DNA of 64,000 bases from Saccharibacillus nicotianae (GCF_042681745.1 NZ_JBHUGF010000011.1:682001-746000); one strand, 5' to 3'. Counted from the first letter of the stretch, positions 33,600-42,433 are shown. Program-made: numbers and translations. Notes: a model not told the origin generated them from the letters alone.

Positions 33600-35645
33600 A
33601 TGAGAACGTATCCTATTAAAAGAAACATTAAAAAACTAGCGTCATTACATCAAGCGATTAAAGCTTCTTTTCAAAATAATGATCCTGTTACATTAGATAG
33701 CAATATAAAAAATTACGAAGATATAAATTCAGATGCGAATCTGATATCTATTAAAAGTAATTATTTTTTCCAAAAAGGGGATTATGATTCAGCAGAAGCT
33801 TTGATTAAACATGGACTTAAAGTATATCCGTTTCATTTTGATCTTCACCTTAATTTAGGAATAGTCTATGAACTGAAATATCAAATGGCTGATAGTTACT
33901 ACCAGTATATAAGAGCACTAAAATTTGCTTTTACAGATCAAGATCGTGAATTGATTGAAACGTATATCAATCGAATGAATTTATTATTAGAAGAAATTTA
34001 TCAAGAACATCCACAAGAACTTATTGATATTTTAAAATATAGTGGTCGTATATTAGATGAAAGAGATCATCGTGAATTTCCTTTAGATTCTTATTTTGAA
34101 AGTACGATTCGTTCTCCTAAAGCTGTAGGAACAAAAGACGAATATATGACTAATATGTATAGAACAATCACAATAGCTGATGTAGGACTTCAGACTTCAC
34201 AAGCGTATATAACAGAAAGTTTAAAAGGAAAAGTTTATGATTCGGAGCATCAAATTGTTTTGAGTCAAGCTTCAATCTTACCGATATCTACTTTGAGAAG
34301 TGATACTTATATTGATTTTGAATTAAATAACAAAACATATTCTTTTTCTAGTAATGATCTAAAATATAATTCTTTTCAATACTTACGATTCAATGAACCC
34401 GGAACTCTTACTATTGATATGAACAATCCTTTATTTATAGGTAAACCTATCTCGATCAAAGGGGAGTCGGATAAAAAAAGATTAGTTTTCAATATTTTTA
34501 TAGATGGAGTTTCAGAAGTCTTTTTACAAGAAAATAATATGGAAACATTAATGCCATATACTCATCAATTTTTTGAGAACGGTTTGTATGCTAAAAATTG
34601 TTATGCTACCAGTGAATGGACATTGCCTAGTATCGCAAGCATATATACGGGGAAATATACAACAAACCATCATTTGTATCATCCTGAATTTAATTATGAT
34701 TTTGCAGATTATAGTAAAATGATTCAGGAACATTTTGAAGAAGCTGGTTATATGACTACTCAAATTAGTGGAGATTGGCGTGTGACTCCAGCACACGGAT
34801 ACCATAAAGGATTTGATCGTACTTTATATCAAAATTTTACGGGTGGAATGGATTGTCGACAAGTAGTTATGGAATCTATGGAACAACTTGAAGCATTTAA
34901 AGATCAGAATAATTTTTTGAGTATTTCATTGAGCGATTTGCATCATGTTCCAGATGAGATTAATCATAATCTAGCTATTCAGACCAAAGTCGATATCAGT
35001 CAACGTTTAAATATGAACAAAAAAGGCAGTACTACTGTTTTAACACCTTATGATCAGAACAAACATAATAAATATGGACTTGAGCTTACACGTCTTGATT
35101 TCTATTTAAATATTTTATACACCTATATCAATGAGAACTTTAATAATGAGGATATTCTTGTTGTATTATATTCAGACCATGGACAATCCTTTTTGAGCGA
35201 AGATCCATTTTTACTTAACGAAAGTAGACGCAAAGTTCCATTAATGATCAAAGGTGGATCTACACCAGTCGGAACATCTAATGAATTGATGGCTACAATA
35301 GATATTTTACCAACGCTGCTTCATCTGGCTAACTTACCGGTTGCTACAGAGATTGATGGTCAATTGCCTGTCGTATTCGGTGGCGATAGTGCTAGAACAT
35401 TTACTTATACAGAAGCGATTCATCCGAATCAGACCTATAAAGCAGCTTTGACCGATGATACGCATCATGTTTATTTTGAGAACGGAACTGCTATTGAAAA
35501 TGATGGCTTAATTGATCTTAATCAGTACACTCTTAGACTGATTAACAAAGTGACAGGGGAAGATGAAACAGAATCACTTGCAGATCGAGCAGATTATTAT
35601 GAACAGATCATATGGGAACATATTCAGAGCAATGCCAAATTTTAA
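33600..35645 (+). CDS. TPR protein with alkaline-phosphatase-superfamily (sulfatase-like) domain, candidate phosphonate transferase
   Basis: A 681-residue protein without signal peptide or membrane segments, so probably cytosolic. Residues about 45-150 look like TPR helices (YFFQKGDYDSAEALIKHGLK, HLNLGIVYELKYQMADSYYQ). Residues about 295-600 are a metal-dependent alkaline-phosphatase-superfamily domain: D302 in NIFIDGVS, then T341 in EWTLPSIASIYTGKY, the place of the C-x-P-S-R Cys of sulfatases, with Arg replaced by Ile345; then D446-H448/449 and D526-H527 in VVLYSDHGQ. Thr at this place is the nucleophile in phospho-group transferases and nucleotide phosphodiesterases, so it is not a formylglycine sulfatase. 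It lies between the pse genes and the phosphonate genes. Its inferred job is to move the AEP group from CMP-AEP to flagellin or its glycan. Ribosome site weak. Confidence 0.75.
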   Translation: MRTYPIKRNIKKLASLHQAIKASFQNNDPVTLDSNIKNYEDINSDANLISIKSNYFFQKGDYDSAEALIKHGLKVYPFHFDLHLNLGIVYELKYQMADSYYQYIRALKFAFTDQDRELIETYINRMNLLLEEIYQEHPQELIDILKYSGRILDERDHREFPLDSYFESTIRSPKAVGTKDEYMTNMYRTITIADVGLQTSQAYITESLKGKVYDSEHQIVLSQASILPISTLRSDTYIDFELNNKTYSFSSNDLKYNSFQYLRFNEPGTLTIDMNNPLFIGKPISIKGESDKKRLVFNIFIDGVSEVFLQENNMETLMPYTHQFFENGLYAKNCYATSEWTLPSIASIYTGKYTTNHHLYHPEFNYDFADYSKMIQEHFEEAGYMTTQISGDWRVTPAHGYHKGFDRTLYQNFTGGMDCRQVVMESMEQLEAFKDQNNFLSISLSDLHHVPDEINHNLAIQTKVDISQRLNMNKKGSTTVLTPYDQNKHNKYGLELTRLDFYLNILYTYINENFNNEDILVVLYSDHGQSFLSEDPFLLNESRRKVPLMIKGGSTPVGTSNELMATIDILPTLLHLANLPVATEIDGQLPVVFGGDSARTFTYTEAIHPNQTYKAALTDDTHHVYFENGTAIENDGLIDLNQYTLRLINKVTGEDETESLADRADYYEQIIWEHIQSNAKF

Positions 35646-35695
35646 TGCAATCATGTTTGAGAAAACACTAACTTAAAGACAAGGATGAAATAAAG

Positions 35696-37294
35696 ATGAA
35701 AAAAACGCAAATGCTCAAACAGATGATTACTAGCTCTGAACTTGATTTTATTATGGAAGCTCATAACGGGATATCTGCCAAAATTGTAGAAGAAGCTGGA
35801 TTTAAAGGGATCTGGGGCAGTGGACTGACGATTTCAGCTTCATTAGGTGTACGGGACAATAACGAAGCTTCATGGACACAAGTACTTGATGTGATGGAAT
35901 ATATGAATGATGCTACTACTCTTCCTATTTTATTAGATGGAGATACGGGTTATGGTAACTTTAACAATATGCGCAGATTGGTGCGTAAGTTAGAACAACG
36001 CGGTGTAGCCGGTGTATGTATCGAAGATAAATTATTCCCTAAAACCAACTCATTTATCTCAGGAGAAACGCAACCTCTAGCTGATATTGAAGAATTTTGT
36101 GGCAAAATTCAAGCGGCAAAAGAAACACAATTGGATGATGATTTTTGTGTAGTTGCACGCTTGGAATCATTTATTGCTGGTTGGGGATTGGATGAAGCTT
36201 TACGGCGTGCGGAAGCCTATCGGTTAGCAGGAGCAGATGCTATCTTAGTGCATAGTAAAAAAGCAGATAGTTCAGACATTGAAGCCTTTATGAAAGAATG
36301 GGGCAATCGTCATCCTATCGTCATCGTGCCGACCAAATATTATTCTACACCTACAGATCAATTTAGAGATATGGGCATCAATATGGTGATCTGGGCAAAC
36401 CATACGCTTCGTTCTGCTATTCAATCGATGCAACAAACCGTACAACAGATTTATCGTGATCAATCGCTGATCAATGTTGAAGGCAAAATTACGACTGTTT
36501 CTGAAGTGTTCAGTTTGCAAGGAGCAGATGAATTAAAAGAAGCAGAAAAACGATACTTGCCAACATCCGGTAAAAAAATTAATGCTGTTATTTTGGCAGC
36601 GAGTCAAGGTAGTCTGGGTGAACTGACTCAAGATACTCCTAAAACGATGCTAAAAGTGAACGGTAAGCCGATACTAAGCAGACAAATTGATGATCTTAAC
36701 AAAGTAGGGATCAAAGATATTGCTGTTGTGCGTGGATTTGCAAAAGAACAAATCGCTTTGAATAATATCGCAACAATAGATAATGATCAATATGCTTCTA
36801 CACAAGAGTTGAGTTCTTTATACCTTGCGAAAGACAACTTAGCGGGTAGTGCTACTCTAATTAGTTACGGAGATATTATCTACAAAAATTACATTTTAAA
36901 TGATCTATTGAATGATGAAAATGATATTACGATTGTAGTCGATGCTGATCCTGAATTGTCTGGTAAGCCTCAAGATTTTATAGTGTCTGAAAAGCCTTAC
37001 TCACGCAATATGTATTCAACCGCAGTAAAGCTTGTTAGCATTAGTGAATCTAACGATTATACTTCATTTAATGGAGAGTTTATCGGCTTATGGAAAGTCT
37101 CACAACAAGGTGCTGAAGCTGTAAAAGCCATATTGGAAAAATTAGCACAGCAATCAAACTTTAACCAATTAACAGTAGTGGATCTTTTTAATGAATTAGT
37201 TAAAGAGTACCCTATAGCTATTAAATTTATTAAAGGGGATTGGCTGAATATCGATAGTATTGTTGATTTACAAAAAGCAGGTGAACTGCTGTGA
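35696..37294 (+). CDS. Phosphoenolpyruvate mutase fused to a nucleotidyltransferase-like domain
   Basis: PEP mutase makes the C-P bond: PEP to phosphonopyruvate, in the cytosol. The 532-residue protein has the mutase barrel (1-about 285): GVRDNNE with D54, LLDGDTGYGN with D81 and D83, and the hallmark EDKLFPKTNS (110-119). This motif separates the mutase from isocitrate-lyase relatives. Residues about 294-532 are a nucleotidyltransferase fold (AVILAASQGSLGEL at 297-310, TPKTMLKVNGKPIL). Its loop lacks the Arg and one Gly of the usual AAGxGSRL motif, so its activity is doubtful or different. The 3' end overlaps the next gene by four bases (GTGA). Confidence 0.92.
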   Translation: MKKTQMLKQMITSSELDFIMEAHNGISAKIVEEAGFKGIWGSGLTISASLGVRDNNEASWTQVLDVMEYMNDATTLPILLDGDTGYGNFNNMRRLVRKLEQRGVAGVCIEDKLFPKTNSFISGETQPLADIEEFCGKIQAAKETQLDDDFCVVARLESFIAGWGLDEALRRAEAYRLAGADAILVHSKKADSSDIEAFMKEWGNRHPIVIVPTKYYSTPTDQFRDMGINMVIWANHTLRSAIQSMQQTVQQIYRDQSLINVEGKITTVSEVFSLQGADELKEAEKRYLPTSGKKINAVILAASQGSLGELTQDTPKTMLKVNGKPILSRQIDDLNKVGIKDIAVVRGFAKEQIALNNIATIDNDQYASTQELSSLYLAKDNLAGSATLISYGDIIYKNYILNDLLNDENDITIVVDADPELSGKPQDFIVSEKPYSRNMYSTAVKLVSISESNDYTSFNGEFIGLWKVSQQGAEAVKAILEKLAQQSNFNQLTVVDLFNELVKEYPIAIKFIKGDWLNIDSIVDLQKAGELL

Positions 37295-38427
37295 TCGAAA
37301 CAAAAGCTTTTGGTACAGAACTGAAGCGTTTGGGGTTCGACTTTTTCACAGGAGTGCCTTGTTCTTTTTTGAAAGATTTAATTAATTATGCGATTAATGA
37401 ATGTGATTATGTAGGAGCTGCTAATGAAGGAGATGCTGTGGCTATTGCTAGTGGAGCTTATCTGGGAGGACGCAAAGCTGTCGTATTGATGCAGAATTCA
37501 GGCTTAACTAATGCAGTGTCGCCACTTACGTCATTAAATTATACATTTAAATTGCCTGTGCTTGGATTTGTGAGTCTGCGTGGAGAAGCAGGAGTAGCAG
37601 ATGAACCTCAACATGAATTGATGGGACAGATTACAACTCAAATGCTAGATCTTATGCAAGTAAAATGGGCGTATCTTGCTGATGAATGGGAAGAAGCACA
37701 AGCTCAATTACAACAAGCAGATGAATATATTGCTCAAAACCAGACGTTCTTTTTTGTAGTTAAAAAAGGAACGTTTAATAAAGAAGCATTACAACAATCT
37801 ACTCATGATTTAGCGCATCAACCGAGTACTATCAATCGCCCTACTGATACTGGCTCTTCACTGCTAACTAGATTTCAAGTATTGGATACTATTAATCGGT
37901 TAAAAGATTCCAGTTCGATTCTATTAGCGACAACTGGATTTACAGGTAGAGAGTTGTATGAAGTGGAAGATTCCGCTCAAAATTTGTATATGGTCGGTTC
38001 TATGGGTTGTATAAGTTCACTTGGATTGGGAGTATCATTAGCACAGCCTTCCAAAAAAGTGATTGCAATCGATGGAGATGGCGCTTTATTAATGAGAATG
38101 GGTAATCTAGCAACTAATGGACAATACGGGCCTTCCAATTTGCTACACATTGTATTAGATAATCAGTGTCACGATTCTACAGGTGGTCAAGATACGGTAT
38201 CAGCGACTATTGATTTTGCTACAATCGCTGCTGGATGCGGATATCGTCGTATTGAAGTGGTCTATACAGCCGAACAATTAGAAGCGGCGATTACATTATG
38301 GCAACAACAGCCACAACTTACATTCATCTATATACCAACGACCAAAGGAGCGAAAGATAATTTGAGTCGTCCGAGTATTAAGCCTTATGAAGTGAAAGAA
38401 AGGCTGGTGAAGTATATCAATGGCTGA
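37291..38427 (+). CDS. Phosphonopyruvate decarboxylase
   Basis: This enzyme drives C-P bond formation by removing CO2 from phosphonopyruvate, giving phosphonoacetaldehyde. The 378-residue thiamine-diphosphate protein starts at GTG 37291 overlapping the mutase. It has the N-terminal pyrimidine-binding part (FFTGVPCSFLKDLINYAI, AANEGDAVAIASGAYLGGRK, LMQNSGLTNAVSPL) and the diphosphate-binding part (GSMGCISSLGLGVSLAQ, AIDGDGALLMRMGNLATN, ending in the metal-site Asn region LDNQCHDSTGGQDT). The methyltransferase gene overlaps it by eight bases. Confidence 0.93.
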   Translation: MIETKAFGTELKRLGFDFFTGVPCSFLKDLINYAINECDYVGAANEGDAVAIASGAYLGGRKAVVLMQNSGLTNAVSPLTSLNYTFKLPVLGFVSLRGEAGVADEPQHELMGQITTQMLDLMQVKWAYLADEWEEAQAQLQQADEYIAQNQTFFFVVKKGTFNKEALQQSTHDLAHQPSTINRPTDTGSSLLTRFQVLDTINRLKDSSSILLATTGFTGRELYEVEDSAQNLYMVGSMGCISSLGLGVSLAQPSKKVIAIDGDGALLMRMGNLATNGQYGPSNLLHIVLDNQCHDSTGGQDTVSATIDFATIAAGCGYRRIEVVYTAEQLEAAITLWQQQPQLTFIYIPTTKGAKDNLSRPSIKPYEVKERLVKYING

Positions 38428-39112
38428 TTGGAAAGAGATTTGGTCACGTACCCGACAACTTCCAGCAGAAAAACAAGATTTACAATTTTTAATTGAAGCA
38501 GATGGTTTCAACTCAGGTGCAGGCAAAATTGCTGCGCCTGATTGGTTAGCTTATAGCTCATACGTTACTCAATTAGCACAAATTTCTTCCAATGATTCTA
38601 TTTATGAAATTGGTTGTGGTAGCGGAGCATTTTTGTATCCTTTTTATCAACAAGGACATGCTGTAGGTGGAATCGATTATTCTGCTAATTTGATCGAAAT
38701 TGCTAATATGGTGATGCCAACGATGAATTTTGATGTTCAAGAAGCTTTACAATTGGATGTATCTGATTCTTATGATGTTGTTATCGCTAATAGCGTTTTT
38801 CAGTATTTTCCTTCTTTAACGTATGCTACAGAAGTGATTGAACGTATGTATGAAAAAGCTAATAAAAAAGTGATTTTACTGGATCTCAATGATATTGCTT
38901 TTGAAGAGGAAGCACTAGCTATTCGTAAAGGCGCTCTATCTGAAGGCGAATATGAAGAGAAGTATAAAGGTTTGGATCATTTGTTTTACGATCGGAATTT
39001 TGTAGAACAGCTTATGCAAGGCAAACAGGCTAGCGTTCAATCCAGTGATCAACAGATTCAAAATTACGGTAATAACAAATTTCGATTTAATGTGGTGATT
39101 GAGAAATGGTAA
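38420..39112 (+). CDS. SAM-dependent methyltransferase of the phosphonate operon
   Basis: A 230-residue class I methyltransferase with the SAM motif YEIGCGSGAFLYPF (about 62-75), GGIDYSANLIEIANM and VVIANSVFQYFP. It overlaps both neighbours (8 and 7 bases), so it is translated with the decarboxylase and the PntC fusion. The target is not visible from sequence. By place it could N-methylate AEP or its CMP form, or methylate the sugar. It does not look like a B12 radical-SAM C-methylase (no CxxxCxxC). Confidence 0.85.
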   Translation: MADWKEIWSRTRQLPAEKQDLQFLIEADGFNSGAGKIAAPDWLAYSSYVTQLAQISSNDSIYEIGCGSGAFLYPFYQQGHAVGGIDYSANLIEIANMVMPTMNFDVQEALQLDVSDSYDVVIANSVFQYFPSLTYATEVIERMYEKANKKVILLDLNDIAFEEEALAIRKGALSEGEYEEKYKGLDHLFYDRNFVEQLMQGKQASVQSSDQQIQNYGNNKFRFNVVIEKW

Positions 39113-40938
39113 ATACAGCCGTTATTGTAGCAGCAGGATTAGGTAGCCGATTAAAAGAACGTACAACTCATCAACCTAAAGGATTTGTTGAAATCGATGG
39201 GCTTGCTATAGTCGAACGTTCTATCCAACAAATAATCGCTTCAGGAATAGAGAAAATTGTTATCGGAACAGGATACCTTTCGGTATTTTATGAAGCATTG
39301 TCTGAGAAATATCCTCAAATCACTTGTGTGCATAACAAAGATTATCAGGATAGCGGTAGCATGTATACGTTATATCAGATGCGAGAGACGTTAACATCAG
39401 ATTTTTTATTGTTAGAGTCTGATTTGTTATATGATCCGTCAGGATTAAACTATTTATTGGATGATTCTGCGAAAGACCTTATTCTAGCTAGTGGTACTAC
39501 GCATTCCAACGATGAAGTCTATATTGAATATGATCATAACCATTTCCTTATCAATATGTCTAAACAGTTATCTGCATTAAAAAGTGCTGATGCTGAACTT
39601 GTAGGGATATGCAAAATTTCAATAGATACGTATAAGCGTATGTGTCAATGGTCAGCAAAAGTATTTGCCGAGCACTGGAAATGGGATTACGAACAAGCAT
39701 TAGTGGCTGTCAGTCAGGAGAAACCATTGCTAGTTCAAAAAATAGAGCATTATGTATGGTGTGAAATTGATACAGAAGAACATCTAGTACGTGCAAAGCA
39801 AGACATTTACCCTAAATTACAACGTTCAACAGAGCCATCTTTTCCTATTCGGCGAAATATTTTACTCAATCCAGGACCAGCAACTACAACAGATACTGTA
39901 AAACTAGCTCAAGTGATCCCTGATATTTGTCCGCGTGAAACCGAATTTGGTCAGTTGATGAAATGGACAGCAGATCAATTGACTTCTTTTGTCGCACCTA
40001 CAGATGAATTTACGACTGTATTATTTGGCGGATCTGGAACGGCTGCGGTAGAAGCTGTGCTGAGTTCTGTTGTAGGTGAAGGCAAACTGTTGATTATTAG
40101 TAATGGTGCTTATGGTGAACGTATGGCTGAGATTGTAGGCGCTTATGGAATCGATCATGAGGTGTTCTCTAGCTCTCCTATTATGCCGTTAGCTCTTGAT
40201 GAGATTGAACAGGTTTTGCAACAACAAAAAGAATTTACCCATGTTGCTGTTGTACATCATGAGACGACCAGTGGACTGTTGAATGATATTGATCGTCTAG
40301 GTCAACTATGTGCACGTTACAATGTAGATCTTATTGTAGATGCGATGAGCTCATATGGAGCGATTCCTATAGATATGCCACAGAGTCATATCTCCTTTCT
40401 AATATCTAGTTCTAACAAAAATATTCAAGGTATGGCGGGGATTAGCTTTGTTATCGCTAACCGTGACAAGCTTCAAGCACTACAACATTATCAGCCTAAA
40501 AATTATTATCTGAATTTGTATAAGCAATATGCCTATTTTGAAAAAACAGGTCAGATGCGTTTTACTCCACCTGTGCAGACCTTTTATGCATTGAAGCAAG
40601 CTATTATCGAGACACAACAAGAAGGTATAGCAGAGCGATATCAACGGTATACACGTTCATGGGAAACGTTAATCGTAGGCTTAGATCAATTAGAACTTCA
40701 ATATTTAGTGCCATTAGAGCATCATTCCAAAATTATTACTACTATTCAAGAGCCAACAATAGATGGATATGATTTTGATCAAATGCACGATTATTTATAT
40801 CGCTATGGGATTACAATCTATCCGGGCAAAATTGGCAAATTGTCTTCTTTCCGTATTGCTAACATTGGCGAGATCGATCATCAAGATATCACTTATTTCC
40901 TCGAAAAGTTAAGCGATTATTTGAATACTATTCGGTAA
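39106..40938 (+). CDS. pntC: PntC-type CTP:2-aminoethylphosphonate cytidylyltransferase fused to AEP transaminase
   Basis: A 610-residue two-domain protein. Residues 1-about 245 are a nucleotidyltransferase with an intact VAAGLGSRLKERTTHQPKGF loop (R15, K25) and acidic metal positions near D107 (LLLESDLLYD) and D222 (CEIDTEEH). Residues about 249-610 are a class V aminotransferase of the AEP-transaminase (PhnW) type: NILLNPGPATTTDTV, FGGSGTAAVEAVLSSVV, HHETTSGLLNDI, PLP Asp412 in VDAMSSYG and PLP Lys438 in SSSNKNIQGMAGISF. The same fusion is known as PntC in Treponema denticola. It makes AEP from phosphonoacetaldehyde and activates it as CMP-AEP. It is the last gene of the operon. Confidence 0.93.
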   Translation: MVNTAVIVAAGLGSRLKERTTHQPKGFVEIDGLAIVERSIQQIIASGIEKIVIGTGYLSVFYEALSEKYPQITCVHNKDYQDSGSMYTLYQMRETLTSDFLLLESDLLYDPSGLNYLLDDSAKDLILASGTTHSNDEVYIEYDHNHFLINMSKQLSALKSADAELVGICKISIDTYKRMCQWSAKVFAEHWKWDYEQALVAVSQEKPLLVQKIEHYVWCEIDTEEHLVRAKQDIYPKLQRSTEPSFPIRRNILLNPGPATTTDTVKLAQVIPDICPRETEFGQLMKWTADQLTSFVAPTDEFTTVLFGGSGTAAVEAVLSSVVGEGKLLIISNGAYGERMAEIVGAYGIDHEVFSSSPIMPLALDEIEQVLQQQKEFTHVAVVHHETTSGLLNDIDRLGQLCARYNVDLIVDAMSSYGAIPIDMPQSHISFLISSSNKNIQGMAGISFVIANRDKLQALQHYQPKNYYLNLYKQYAYFEKTGQMRFTPPVQTFYALKQAIIETQQEGIAERYQRYTRSWETLIVGLDQLELQYLVPLEHHSKIITTIQEPTIDGYDFDQMHDYLYRYGITIYPGKIGKLSSFRIANIGEIDHQDITYFLEKLSDYLNTIR

Positions 40939-41071
40939 AATAAAGGGTTTGCGCAATAGAACTATTTACGAATAATAAGCAATCATGTATATTCAAATTA
41001 TAAAAATTCGTAAATAACAATCAAATCAATAAAAATGTAATATAATACCATGAAAGTATTTACTTTACCAA

Positions 41072-41101
41072 TTGACATTTACCCACCAAATTTGGTATAT
41101 T
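41072..41101 (+). promoter_or_regulatory. Sigma-A promoter of the cold-shock gene
   Basis: TTGACA (41072-41077) and TATATT (41096-41101) with 18-base spacing and a GG before the -10. No terminator was seen between the phosphonate operon and this promoter. Confidence 0.65.
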
Positions 41102-41158
41102 TAGAGACGTAGGCAATGTCTTACTCTACTTATTTGATAACGAAGGGAATGTTATTGC

Positions 41159-41356
41159 ATGAATGGTAAAGTAAAATGGTTTAACGCAGAAAAAGGATAT
41201 GGTTTTATTGAGACTGAAGAAGGCGGAGACGTATTTGTACACTTTTCTGCGATTCAAACTGAAGGTTTCAAAACGTTAGAAGAAGGTCAATCCGTAGAAT
41301 TCGACATCGTTGAAGGCGCGCGTGGACCACAAGCAGCTAACGTTATCAAATTATAA
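41159..41356 (+). CDS. Cold-shock RNA chaperone (CspA/CspB family)
   Basis: A 65-residue single cold-shock domain with RNP1 KGYGFIE and RNP2 VFVHFSAI, starting MNGKVKWFNAEKG. It binds single-stranded nucleic acid and eases translation. The leader is about 50 bases, shorter than those of cold-induced csp genes, and the ribosome site (GAAGGGA) is modest. Confidence 0.95.
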   Translation: MNGKVKWFNAEKGYGFIETEEGGDVFVHFSAIQTEGFKTLEEGQSVEFDIVEGARGPQAANVIKL

Positions 41357-41421
41357 TCATCCTTTGGCATTTGCCGACCTACATAGGTATTATTGATGGT
41401 TACACATTTGAATAATCAGCT

Positions 41422-41449
41422 AAGGCTCCGGTACTCCGGGGCCTTTTTC
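41422..41449 (+). terminator. Rho-independent terminator after the cold-shock gene
   Basis: A 10-bp stem AAGGCTCCGG/CCGGGGCCTT (41422-41431 with 41436-41445, one G-U pair), loop TACT, then T residues. Confidence 0.9.
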
Positions 41450-41801
41450 TATTCTATGACAACAATATGAATATCTTACTTAGTTACTCAATCATAAGTT
41501 TCAGATATCTGTCACAGAGTAAACGATTTAACATGCAATAGATTGGTTAATGGAACACAAGGGCGGCATAATAGATGAACTATTTTCGACTATGCATTTC
41601 ATAGGTAGAAGAGAGTAGTTTTGAGGATTTTGCAAGCGTTTGACAGTATTCTATTTATATTTGTAAGGCTAAAATATAAAGTCAGACGCGGGTACTCTGA
41701 CGGCTAGATTTGACAATGTAATGTCACTGCTAATTTGCACCAGTATCCTTTTTACATGCCGTTAACATCTATGTTATAATTCCCTAAAGGAGGAGTGCCT
41801 T
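41450..41801 (+). promoter_or_regulatory. hpf upstream region with a sigma-A-like promoter
   Basis: TTTACA (41751-41756) and TATAAT (41775-41780) have 18-base spacing. The start would fall at about 41786, right at the AAAGGAGG ribosome site, giving a very short leader. A TTGACA at 41640-41645 lacks a -10 at the right distance. hpf of Bacillus subtilis is stress-controlled (sigma-B/sigma-H); I see no clear site for these. No gene is supported in the interval. Confidence 0.5.
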
Positions 41802-42371
41802 ATGAACTTTGTTATACGTGGTCAACAAATCGATGTTACAGATGCTATGAAAGATTATGTGGACAAAAAGTTAGGCAGACTTGAAAGATATTTTGATTCA
41901 CCTCCCGTTTCTGACGGAACGGTTACACTTAGTGTTAATCGTGGACAGCACACAGTAGAGGTTACTATTCCTCTCCCTGGACTTATTTTACGCGCAGAAG
42001 ATCGCAGTGAAGATATGTATTCTTCAATCGACTCTGTAGTGGATAAGTTAGAACGTCAGATTCGCAAACATAAAACTAAATTAAATCGTAAATTCCGCCA
42101 AGAAGGTAGCTTGAAATCCTTCTTCGTAGAAGATCCTACGGCTGCTGCACTTGCTGTTGCTGAGGATGCGGATATTGAAAATGAATTAGATGAATTGGAA
42201 GTTGTACGTAACAAACGCTTCCTCCTAAAACCGATGGATGTAGAAGAAGCCATCTTGCAAATGAATATGATTGGACATACATTCTTTGTATTCTCCAACG
42301 TAGACACTCAAGAAGTAAACGTTGTTTATCGTCGTGATGATGGTAAATACGGATTGATTGAACAAGAATAA
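41802..42371 (+). CDS. hpf: Ribosome hibernation promoting factor, long form
   Basis: Long HPF pairs 70S ribosomes into inactive 100S dimers in slow growth. The 189-residue protein has an N-terminal ribosome-binding domain (FVIRGQQIDVTDAMKDYVDKK, LERQIRKHKTKLNRK) and a C-terminal dimerization domain (VVRNKRFLLKPMDVEEAILQ, HTFFVFSNVDTQEVNVVYRR). TTAAAGGAGGAG-type ribosome site. In Bacillus the gene sits between fliT and secA; here the glycan island and the cold-shock gene lie before it. Confidence 0.96.
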   Translation: MNFVIRGQQIDVTDAMKDYVDKKLGRLERYFDSPPVSDGTVTLSVNRGQHTVEVTIPLPGLILRAEDRSEDMYSSIDSVVDKLERQIRKHKTKLNRKFRQEGSLKSFFVEDPTAAALAVAEDADIENELDELEVVRNKRFLLKPMDVEEAILQMNMIGHTFFVFSNVDTQEVNVVYRRDDGKYGLIEQE

Positions 42372-42391
42372 GTGGTTATTGATATACAATC

Positions 42392-42422
42392 AGAGCCTTA
42401 TCCTTCGGGATAGGCTCTTTTT
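42392..42422 (+). terminator. Rho-independent terminator after hpf
   Basis: An 11-bp stem (42392-42403 with 42408-42418, one bulged T) closed by a stable TTCG loop, then T residues. Confidence 0.9.
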
Positions 42423-42433
42423 ACTTGCAAAAA

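Noticed and set aside
33600..35645. Arylsulfatase
   Set aside because: The Cys/Ser and Arg of the formylglycine motif are replaced by Thr and Ile, and there is no export signal.
35696..40938. Phosphonate antibiotic cluster (such as fosfomycin or phosphinothricin type)
   Set aside because: There are no tailoring oxidases, resistance genes or exporters, and the AEP transaminase plus cytidylyltransferase fusion points to attachment to a macromolecule.
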